Positions 56,148 to 64,000 of a stretch of 64,000 bases of DNA are shown one piece after another. This DNA is from Sarcomyxa edulis (lineage: Eukaryota > Basidiomycota > Agaricomycetes > Agaricales > Mycenaceae): the NCBI GenBank assembly GCA_009761415.1, contig QUOL01000006.1, positions 62,001 to 126,000 of the forward strand, in the 5' to 3' direction. Below the pieces are notes generated by a model. It ran no database searches and was not told the origin of the DNA. It saw only the letters and a list, made by a program, of their open reading frames with translations. Position 1 is the first letter of the stretch. Each line of letters opens with the position of its first letter. The position numbers and the translations under genes are program-made.

Positions 56148-58065
56148 TCACCTTTCTCCTTTCGCTAAGCGCCCTCGTTATCTCAGGGATTCCGTTTGGA
56201 CCAACGAGGAACGCGCCTACAGCAGCACAGCTATGTCGACCGAAACAGAACTTCCAGTCCCCTCCGTTCCCCTTTCAGAACTCAACAATCCTGTTGTCAC
56301 GAAAACCATTATGGAAAATCCCGATATATTTAAAATCACCACGCCCGTCAATGTCGACCGTTTCGAGGAGTTGCTCGTCGATCATCCGAACCAGCCTTTT
56401 GTGAGATCCGTCTGCAAAAGTCTGCGCGAGGGTTTTTGGCCGTGGGCCGACACTCAAATCGGCGTATATCCAGACACTTGGGACGAATCTAACGTCCCAC
56501 GTTCCGTGGAAGAAGCCGACTTCATCAAAAAGCAGCGCGACATCGAAATCGAGAAGGGCCGCTTCTCCGAGTCTTTTGGACCGGACCTTCTACCAGGAAT
56601 GTACAGCATGCCACTTCATGGTGTGCCGAAACCAAATTCGGAGGACCTACGCCTCGTTACCAATCATAGTAAAGGTCCGCATTCGCTCAATTCTATGATC
56701 AACCGCGACGATATTGCAGGCGCGCGGTTGGATACACTCAAAGGGCTCGGCGACGCGCTTCTTGAAATGCGACGAACTTTCGGACCGCTCCCTCTGGTCT
56801 TGTTCAAATCAGACGTCGCTGAAGCCTATAGACTTATGCCAATGCACCCTTATTGGCAAGTCAAGCAAATAAACACGATCGAGGGCTGTCGACACGGCGA
56901 TCGGTGCAACTGTTTTGGCGGTCGAGGATCTTATCGCGTCTGGTATTCCTTTAACGGATTGGTCACCTGGATAGCCATCAAGGTCAAGAAAATTGACCCT
57001 CTCGAAGTCTTTTCCGACGATTCCTTTTCCGCCGGACTCGCTAGTCAAATGCAGTTTTATGCGCCGTATGGTCGAAGCTTTCCCGAGAATCAAACTCGAC
57101 TTCTTCAGCTCTGGGACGAACTCGGAATCCCCCATAAGGAGAAGAAGCAGCTTTTCGGACCGGTCCTCACCATAATCGGCCTCGAGGTCGACGCTAATCT
57201 CCTCACCATCACTATGCCGCCTCAATCGAAATCTGACCTTGTCCAGCGTCTACGTGAGGTCGCACGAAGCCACAACGGCAAGGGAGGTCGGTTTACCCTT
57301 CGGGAGCTGCAACAGCTCGCTGGTTGGGTCAACTGGGCCCTGAACGCGTACCCACTCCTGAAACCGGGCCTGTGTCATCTTTACCTCAAGTTATCTGGCA
57401 AGATTTTTGCCGATAAAAAGGTGGCAGTTAATCGTTTCATGCGACACGATTTTCTGTGGATTGCAGATCACATGGATCTTTCTTCGGGCGTTCATATTCT
57501 CCACTCTATTGAATGGAATCCTTTGGACGCCGATACAGTAGTCTTCTGCGATGCTTCACCAGGTCGCTTAGGCTTCTGGTTCCCTGACACGCTTCTTGGT
57601 TACAAAGCTAACGTCGGTCCACGATCTTACAAAGTGGAACTTCCGCGTTCCGTGGCCTACGGACCTGAAGAATTAGGCGCAGATCAAGAAATGAAGATAT
57701 TCTTCTTCGAAGCTCTCTGTGTGTGTTCGGCTGTGCACGAGGCAAGACAGCTGGCGGTGCTTGGTGCTAACGGCCAGTACACTCGCTCAACTCTTGCAGT
57801 GTTCACCGACAACACGAACACGGTCGATATCTTCAACTCGCTCCGCGCTAAACCGGTCTTCAACGAAATCTTGAAGTCGTCGATTGACGTCTGCCTTGCT
57901 TACAATTTGGACCTTCGCGTACTTCACATTCCTGGAGTCGACAACAGAATCGCTGATGCTCTCTCGCGCGACGAAGACTCAGTCGCGGTTTCACTCGCCC
58001 CTGGGCTCGTGATATCGTCCTTTGAACCCCCACCATTGCCAGCGCTGGGGGCGGCCGGCCGATGA
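56116..58065 (+). CDS. retroelement reverse transcriptase-RNase H
   Basis: The likely start is the ATG at 56116 (MALAAVPGVVNHLSPFAKRP), which overlaps the Gag ORF by 32 nt; the same frame is open back to 54871. RT motifs are GMYSMPLHGVPKPNSEDLRL, then SDVAEAYRLMPMHP (motif A Asp), GSYRVWYSFNGLVTWIAI and VFSDDSFSAG at the motif C position, where YxDD is usual. The thumb region includes LLQLWDELGIPHKEKKQLFG, then LQQLAGWVNWALN. The RNase H module shows VVFCDASPGRLGFW, FFFEALCVCSAVHEARQLAV, VFTDNTNTVDIFNS and NRIADALSRDED, so the D-E-D-D set is kept. About 650 residues with no internal stop. It belongs to the large Agaricomycete DIRS group. Confidence 0.88.
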   Translation: MALAAVPGVVNHLSPFAKRPRYLRDSVWTNEERAYSSTAMSTETELPVPSVPLSELNNPVVTKTIMENPDIFKITTPVNVDRFEELLVDHPNQPFVRSVCKSLREGFWPWADTQIGVYPDTWDESNVPRSVEEADFIKKQRDIEIEKGRFSESFGPDLLPGMYSMPLHGVPKPNSEDLRLVTNHSKGPHSLNSMINRDDIAGARLDTLKGLGDALLEMRRTFGPLPLVLFKSDVAEAYRLMPMHPYWQVKQINTIEGCRHGDRCNCFGGRGSYRVWYSFNGLVTWIAIKVKKIDPLEVFSDDSFSAGLASQMQFYAPYGRSFPENQTRLLQLWDELGIPHKEKKQLFGPVLTIIGLEVDANLLTITMPPQSKSDLVQRLREVARSHNGKGGRFTLRELQQLAGWVNWALNAYPLLKPGLCHLYLKLSGKIFADKKVAVNRFMRHDFLWIADHMDLSSGVHILHSIEWNPLDADTVVFCDASPGRLGFWFPDTLLGYKANVGPRSYKVELPRSVAYGPEELGADQEMKIFFFEALCVCSAVHEARQLAVLGANGQYTRSTLAVFTDNTNTVDIFNSLRAKPVFNEILKSSIDVCLAYNLDLRVLHIPGVDNRIADALSRDEDSVAVSLAPGLVISSFEPPPLPALGAAGR

Positions 58066-58889
58066 TCATTTCCAATATCGCTCCACGGCAACCTTTGAGG
58101 GAGCCGTGGAGTATGGACCGTTTGGTTCACGAACGGTCCATCGCTCTTGGCATGTCAATTGATGCCTCGACGCGTAAGAACTATTCTTCCGCTTTAAACT
58201 CTTACCTTAATTTCTGCAAAATTCACGCGTTCCCCATCGAACCCACTCCTGATACACTCAGTTTCTTTACAGTCTATATGTGCCATCAAATCAAACCGTC
58301 CTCCGTGGGCACCTACCTGTCCGGAATCTGCAACGAACTCGAAGTGTACTTTCCAGACGTACGGAAAAATCGTACCGGCCAACTGGTCCATCGAACTCTA
58401 ACGGGATGCATGCGCCTCCGCGGTGTTCCCACTACTCGGAAAGAGCCATTGACGAGGGATCACCTGTCATTGGTTCTCGACCGTTTAAGTACATCTTCTT
58501 CACACGATGACTTCCTTTTCTGCTGTCAAATCACGACAGGTTTCGACGCGTTGATGCGACTTGGGGAACTGACTTGGCCCGACGACGTGTCCTTGCAAAA
58601 TTGGAACAAAGTCGTGATGCGTCGCTCAGTTCGCTGGTACGACTCTGGCTTTGGCTTCTTTCTGCCTGGGCACAAGGCCGACAAATTCTTCGAAGGGAAT
58701 CAAATCATTGTGCAGAAAACTAATTTGCGTTCCGACAGTTATGCTCCCTTCGTGAACTACCTACGATCTCGCGACACACTATTTCCCATGAGCCCCGCAC
58801 TTTGGATCCGATCCAACGGACGCATTCCTACTCGATCGTGGTTCATTCGGCGGCTCCGCGGGTTCTTCAATTCTACCATACACCACTAG
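58062..58889 (+). CDS. retroelement tyrosine recombinase, C-terminally truncated
   Basis: Starts in an ATGA overlap with the RT stop (MIISNIAPRQPLREPWSMDR). The core-binding domain is seen in DASTRKNYSSALNSYLNFCK and VYMCHQIKPSSVGTYLSGIC. The catalytic-domain start includes TTGFDALMRLGELTWPDD, which carries the first catalytic Arg (LMRLGEL). The frame then runs through RSNGRIPTRSWFIRRLRGFF to a stop at 58887-58889. The expected HxxR box (FSGHSMRxGG-like) and the Tyr nucleophile are missing. The following bases contain only broken frames. The enzyme is therefore probably dead, even though its first 275 codons are clean. Confidence 0.75.
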   Translation: MIISNIAPRQPLREPWSMDRLVHERSIALGMSIDASTRKNYSSALNSYLNFCKIHAFPIEPTPDTLSFFTVYMCHQIKPSSVGTYLSGICNELEVYFPDVRKNRTGQLVHRTLTGCMRLRGVPTTRKEPLTRDHLSLVLDRLSTSSSHDDFLFCCQITTGFDALMRLGELTWPDDVSLQNWNKVVMRRSVRWYDSGFGFFLPGHKADKFFEGNQIIVQKTNLRSDSYAPFVNYLRSRDTLFPMSPALWIRSNGRIPTRSWFIRRLRGFFNSTIHH

Positions 58890-60003
58890 AATTTTCGGAT
58901 GTTTGGATGATGTTGAGCCGACGCTCTGCGGATGACCCCGCTCGTGCATCTGATCGATGATGAATGAGGTTTCTCCGATGTTGCAATACACAGTCAAAAA
59001 ATCATCATTTGAGTCGGTCTTAACCTAACATGTCTCCTGGTATCCCAGAGAGATCCAGTAAGATGTTCTGGGAAGGCTGCTCGATCTTTCTACGAGATTG
59101 GCTTCTTACATTTACAAGAGCCTGTATCAACCTGAGACAGAGGTTGCAGATACCTTGTTTTATATGTTGCAGAAAATCAAACTATTCGCGCATTCGAAGA
59201 TAGAGACGGTGGAAAATTTGTATTGACTCGAATCCAGAATGTACAGACTGGACCGAAAACCCACTCCACCCCCCTAAACTTTCTTTCCTGCTAACACCCA
59301 GATATCGGCCACCACATGAATCATTACACTGGAAAAAAAAGAACCCCGGTTAGGCAAGCTGCGTAGTGGTAGAAGAAAATATGTACCTGTACTGCCTAGC
59401 TATCGAAGGAATCATTCAGACACCATGCAGGATCTCCCTTCGAGAATTAGAATACCAAGTCTTCGAGCCAGCAGTTCCATAGGTACTCCAGTGAGATTAC
59501 GCAGGAGACGAAGATATAGCATGTGGTCGACAGTCCAAGATGGGCCTCCCAGAGCATCGGATTGCAAGCGAGCAAGTATGACAGAAACCAGATCCTGAGT
59601 TCTTGATATAGCTCCAGCAAGAAGCCATTCGAAGGCTTGCGAAGACAACGGCCAGACACGAAAAATCCCAGTTCGAGACTTTGGTGCGATGAGATAGAGC
59701 CTCTGTGATATAAGGAGATGGAGAAATAGTCAGTGATATAAGGGCAAGAAAAAAAGAGAGAGAAATGGCTCCAAGCTTCAAGGCTATAAGGCCATGGTGA
59801 GAGGGAGGATATTGGGTTCGTCGACGGAGTCGGACAACGACAAGGAAAAAACTTTGCGTGGCAGTGTGAGGTGACATGTCACGATGTGATTGTGTGACGA
59901 GTTTGGTCGACACCCTGACTCTCGAGTCGTCTCGAAAGCAGAGCGCACGTCGGAAGACATTTCTTTGTATACATATTGTAAACTATGGACGACTACTCTA
60001 AAA
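58890..60003. other. 1.1 kb between the retroelement and the transposon-associated pair
   Basis: Includes a minus-strand ORF ending at 59412 that reads SSQAFEWLLAGAISRTQDLV, GGPSWTVDHMLYLRLLRNLT and LARRLGILILEGRS. It looks protein-like and could be the last exon of an unrecognised gene or of a longer form of the 60004-61618 gene. I could not place its upstream exons. The remainder shows no feature. Confidence 0.35.
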
Positions 60004-61618
60004 TCACCCGGTGGCCATGTCCCGAGAATTTTTGTTGATGGTAACAAGCCACTTCTCGAGATCACTTGTCTTCACGGTTGCCTTTGTTGTGTCGGGCTTC
60101 CCAAATCTCTTCTTGTCCTCTTCGTAGTTTGTCTGGAAAGCACTTCATACACATATGTCAGCTCTCAAGAAGAGAAAGACACTGTAAGTAGATACCTTTC
60201 CAGTTCGGTGGGAGTTTTGAATGTAACACGCCATTTGACGAGGTCTTTGTCGACCGCAACCCAGAATTTCTCGCTGTCATCCTTCCTTGTTGCATTTACC
60301 GTGTTCTGCGCATGTAAGAAGACGCGGAATTGATATCTCTGCAGTGATGTATAAGTGCTTCGACATTTGCGAGACTTGGAGGAAAAGGGAATCATACCAG
60401 CCATGCGACTCTGATGTAAAGTGCAGCCGTGGGTCTTGCTTTGGAACTTCCGATACATCCACGAGTCAGAGTAGCTATATCTTGAAGGTTTTCCTTGTTA
60501 TTCTCATTCGAACCTTTTGAGATCTAAAGACCAATAAGTTGGTGCATGAACCCCGAGGTTACAATGATGACAGCTTACACAGGTCTTGACGTGGCACCGC
60601 CAGTCCGTCAACGCCTTGGAAATGCATGTAAGTATGACATCACAACGTCCCGTCTCGCTCGGGAGGGGGAGATCTGCCACAGAACAATCCCGCATGGATT
60701 TCTACAAAGGAAGTCAGAACACTCATTTGTGATTTCAGGATACAGTTCCGCATACCAGAACAGTCCTGGGTAGGTCCCCACTCCGGTAGGCAAACAACGA
60801 TGGAGACATTATAGTCAGCTGTGCATAATCTTGGGCAGTTTTCTAGATTGATATGATCAGTCGACGAAATCGCAGGCTGAGATTTTACCGACTTACTTTG
60901 ACAGTATCGGGAATCTTGTAGCGGCTAGCGGCCTCACCGCTCAGTGTCGTCAAGAGGTCACGGCTCTGGAGCACTACCAGGTAGTTCATGAATGCGTGTT
61001 CCATGGGATTTGCTGTCTGAGTGTACAAGTGGGTCTCAAGGCGCCCGCTGACAATACAATGGTTATTTACTCACCTTCATGTATCTGTCAGCATCTGCAT
61101 CAGACTCGGCGGAGAGCGTCTTGCTCCTCTTCAGTGCTCGGGCCTGCTCGACAGTAAACATTCCAGGAGGTACGAAGAGGGCACCAGCCAGTGGTGAAGA
61201 CTCCAATGTATCTTCAAATTCGTCACGATTTCGAACGGTACCGTGGTGTGGAGTCCCGTCAATTTCAGTGGATTGACCAGGACTCGAAGATAATTGGTCA
61301 ACGTCTCGTTGACGCGCTTCATTCTCTACTTGTTGCCCTCGCACTTGTGTTATGAAAAACTCAAGGCCAGGGATAGCATCAAGAGAGGTGTCAACTCCGT
61401 CCATACTGAAGACTGCTGCAGATGTTGGAACGTCTCGAGAGGATTGCAGAGAAGCCACGATTTGAAGTTGAACGCGACAAAAATTTACTTACCGGATTGG
61501 GACTCAGATTCGAGTGTCTCCAACGGTTGACTCTCCAGTTGATCTTCAACAGGTCCTTGATCTGTGTGGTCCTCAATTCAACCTCTGCAACAGTCAGTAA
61601 TCTGGAGCCAACTTTCAT
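60004..61618 (-). CDS. transposon-associated hypothetical protein
   Basis: Minus-strand gene, divergent from the transposase. An acidic, Ser/Gln-rich N-terminal half (LDAIPGLEFFITQVRGQQVE, FVPPGMFTVEQARALKRSKT) leads into a helical part. This reads NPMEHAFMNYLVVLQSRDLL and TLSGEAASRYKIPDTVK, then NTVNATRKDDSEKFWVAVDK and DLVKWRVTFKTPTELE. It ends TNYEEDKKRFGKPDTTKA, VKTSDLEKWLVTINKNSRDM and ATG before the TGA at 60004-60006. This is the layout of a lineage-specific Agaricomycete family that I recall often occurring beside KDZ/Plavaka transposases; function unknown. Middle exons between about 60460 and 60900 and the start are not resolved. An ATG at 61618 overlaps the transposase ATG in a CATG dyad, but the acidic frame may start later. 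Confidence 0.5.
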
Positions 61619-64000
61619 GGCGCAACGGCGTCCTGTTGAGCCTCGCTCGTTTGGTCCAGGTGAGCTATACTCTTATTCTTGAGTCTGATGTGAGACTGCA
61701 CCGTTGGAAAAATACAAAATCTGATGCAGGCTGACCTTCGTTGCTTGAAGAGTGTCTGGAAGACACCAATACAGGTCAGGTCGGTTGTTTGACATGCAAA
61801 GAAGCCCAAGAAAGCTCCACCGTCACCTGGATGAAGCGACCGTCATGGAGGGCTCACTTGAATACGCTCACGCATCTCAAATCCATCGAAAGCTGTGAAA
61901 GGAACAGAGCCTCAGCTCAGGAAAGTCAGAACCAGTACAATGCCCTATACTACGGACCTTTTGTAGGCCTTCAGAATCCCGCGCCATCACATCCCATTCC
62001 ACCACGACCATTTATAGGGCCTCTGACAGGTCAAGATTCTAATGGAGTTGACGCGGAGGACTTCGAGTTTACACTGGAAGAGAAGGAACAGTTCTTTGGT
62101 GTAATCAACCCTCCAGACATCGATCAAGAAACCGAACTCTTGCGACACGAAATTGAAATGTTGCGGTTAGCTGCCGTCGAAGAAGAGTTTGAAGGTGCTG
62201 ATGATGAGACGATTCCACAAGGGGCCCAGCACCAAGCAGATTACGAGGAGTTGTATGAGGAAGGCAATGATGAAGACATCTATCGAGAGTTTGCCGGTGT
62301 TGCCCCGACACACAACTATGCCCCATATGGCAACAAAACGGTCCGTATCCATGTCGCCAGCTGTATTCGTACTGACCATATGTCTTTTAGATGTGTACCT
62401 TGGACATTCTCGACAACTTGCCTCGATTGCGTATGTCTTCAAGTCAGTTCAAAATGATACTTTGGGCTATGCGTGAATGTGGTGCCCGAAATGTCCCTTC
62501 CTTCAAGTCATTTCGAGCCATGCAGAAGAAGATCCGTGCTTCTTGCGGCATATCAACTAATCCGCATACATCAGACCTTGGAAATCTATTCTACGTCAAC
62601 GATATCCGTGACATGGTTGCAAAAGTAAGTTCTTCGATGTCAATGACCTTGCTGTACTCATCTGATGTTCTTGTCAGGACTTCGGCAATCCCGAAGTTTC
62701 TCCTCACATCCAAAAGTATCCAGAAGATGTCTCGGGCTCGGGCGATAGGCCCATTTCCGAGATGTGGCAAGTTAAAAATGGTCGTTGGCATGAGGTCCCA
62801 TTGGATAAACTGACACCGTCTATCTTGATTGGCATCAAACGTTATTATATTCACGAGATTGCTGAACTCCAAGATGGCCGCTGGGTTATTCCTCAGATGT
62901 GGATAGACCAGAAGGGACAGACTCACGCTGACTGCTATTTAGTAGCGGGTGTTGAAGTACGTTGTTTCTAGAATGCAGATCGTATTTGGTTGCTACTAAT
63001 GATGAAGACCTATCAGTCCACCGTGTTGTCTGTCGCTACCGAGACCACCGTACGAATACCCTTGGAAATGTTCAAGAACAATTACGAGGACCTCACAAAA
63101 CAAGAGAAAGGACCATTTCGCTTCACCCGTATGCCCTGACCTCCTGCGCCCGAGAATTGACCAATCTGCTGACTCAGATATCCAGCTCAGTGCGAAGAGT
63201 TTGCTACGCGTATCCCCAATCTCCACCGGAAGATTGATGATGGTGAAGACCTTTTCACTATCTGGATGCCAGTATGGGCAGATGATGTCTCGGGGGCACG
63301 CTCGAAGCAGTATCAAAAGCATATCAATGTGTATATGGCCAATGCCAATTTACCGGGGCGTCTTTTACAACAAGAATACTTTGTTCGCTTTGTCTCAACT
63401 TCTCCGCACGCCTGTGCTCTCGAACAACTGGCAGTTGTAGTTGAGCAATCTAAGTATGCAGAACCAATATTTTCTTATCTACGACCGTCACTGATTGCTA
63501 AATTATGCAGCTCTACCCACGTTAAACCGGTCCGCTGCTATAACGCCGCTACTGGACGTCCCTGCTCCTTCCGCACTCTCGTTCCCGACGCTCCTGCAGA
63601 TAATCCGCAACAATCAGAGGAAAGCTCACACATCGGGCATCAAGGGAATCGCAAATGCCGCACGTGCCTAATAGGTGGTCCAGCGACACTGACAGAATCA
63701 CCGGACGGCTATCACGCATTCTATGCAGTCAGTTAAGTCCTTTGTGTTGACATAAACCTCGTATTCACAAAACCAGCCAGGAGAGCCGCGAAATGTGCAA
63801 GAAATTCGTGCTTGTGTGTTGGAGCAGCTGCGCCTGGCCACGTACGGTGTTGCATCTCGTGTCAAGGATCTTCAAAAAGACACTGGAACGAAAGATAAGA
63901 TCGCGCAACACTGGATCGAGATTTTATTAGTCAAGTGCCACGAAATGCAATCTATTCGACCAGCCTGTACTGCAGACAGCATCTCGGCGGCTCTTTTCGA
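61617..64000 (+). CDS. Plavaka/KDZ-like DNA transposase, partial (runs off right edge)
   Basis: The probable start at 61617 (MAQRRPVEPRSFGP) is spliced to CLEDTNTGQVGCLTC, a CxxC with a later HLNTLTH that may form a zinc finger. An acidic segment (QETELLRHEIEMLRLAAVEE) and a helical domain (MCTLDILDNLPRLRMSSSQF, KSFRAMQKKIRASCGI) follow. The conserved core reads MWQVKNGRWHEVPLDKLTPS, IPQMWIDQKGQTHADCY, WMPVWADDVSGARSKQYQKH, INVYMANANLPGRLLQQEYF and VRFVSTSPHACALEQL, then PADNPQQSEESSHIG and CRTCLIGGP. It continues to the end of the window (TGTKDKIAQHWIEILL). Introns such as 62956-63015, with a TACTAAT branch site, remove apparent stops, so the gene looks intact so far. Such enzymes use an RNase H fold. 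Terminal repeats are not in the window. Confidence 0.8.

Larger units (their letters stand above)
54700..58990 (+). mobile_element. DIRS-like retroelement (Gag / RT-RNase H / tyrosine recombinase)
   Basis: Three consecutive plus-strand intronless ORFs, a Gag-like protein, reverse transcriptase with RNase H, and a tyrosine recombinase, define a DIRS-type element, which integrates with a recombinase instead of a DDE integrase. Gag and pol frames overlap by 32 nt, and pol and recombinase by ATGA. Near-identical ~35-bp direct repeats precede ORF1 (54708-54743 and 54771-54805). No matching repeat was found after ORF3, and the recombinase is cut short, so the right end is probably lost. Both boundaries are approximate. 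Confidence 0.8.

Noticed and set aside
62956..63015. apparent in-frame stop in the transposase (GVEVRCF then stop)
   Set aside because: A 60-nt intron with GTACGT donor, TACTAAT branch and CAG acceptor removes it and restores the conserved frame, so it is not a pseudogene mark.
1..64000. CRISPR arrays, bacterial operons, rRNA genes
   Set aside because: The window is eukaryotic, and no regularly spaced repeats or rRNA-like stretches were seen on reading.

Overview
The window is nuclear DNA of a filamentous basidiomycete, most likely an Agaricomycete. The evidence is dense genes cut by many 50-70 nt GT-AG introns with CTAAT-like branch points, and several protein families typical of that class: an endopolygalacturonase, lineage-expanded BTB/POZ proteins, DHA1 transporters, a YMC020W-like hydrolase, an HNH-nuclease-like protein, a DIRS-type retroelement and a Plavaka/KDZ-like transposase. 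Everything below was read by eye. Splice sites were chosen to keep protein families intact and are predictions.

Layout. 0-8 kb (+): a secreted GH28 endopolygalacturonase (25-2269), 2.9 kb without a supportable gene, then a secreted PKD/Ig-like protein (5176-7872). 8-9 kb (-): a Cys-rich hypothetical gene. 10.5-16 kb (+): a tandem array of three BTB/POZ paralogues with the same five-exon layout; the third is decayed. 16-20 kb (-): the mitochondrial Fe-S assembly protein ISA2, then DHA1 transporter A. 23-26 kb: a conserved hypothetical gene (-) and an aldo/keto reductase (+) whose exon phases require a 5-nt and a 1-nt exon. 26.5-38 kb: a long YMC020W-like hydrolase gene (-), transporter B (-), a hypothetical gene (+) and transporter C (-). 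38.9-45.2 kb: a fourth, dispersed BTB gene (-) and a head-to-head intronless gene for a 999-residue disordered/coiled-coil protein (+). Their shared upstream region carries two inverted copies of a ~200-bp element, one in front of each gene. 45.6-48.6 kb (-): an HNH-like protein and a coiled-coil hypothetical. 51.9-53.9 kb (+): a Mid2-like single-pass membrane protein. 54.7-58.9 kb (+): a DIRS-like element (Gag-like ORF, RT-RNase H, truncated tyrosine recombinase). 60-64 kb: a divergent pair, a transposon-associated hypothetical (-) and a Plavaka-like transposase (+) running off the right edge.

There is no operon logic. The shared themes are plant-polymer breakdown (polygalacturonase), small-molecule export and redox (three DHA1 transporters, one AKR), and family expansion by duplication (BTB and DHA1 sets, each keeping its intron positions). 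The most unusual signals are the 1-nt exon, the inverted promoter-proximal elements whose own hairpin arms co-vary, the conserved acidic insert in all four BTB proteins, and the long second open frame across the retroelement gag.
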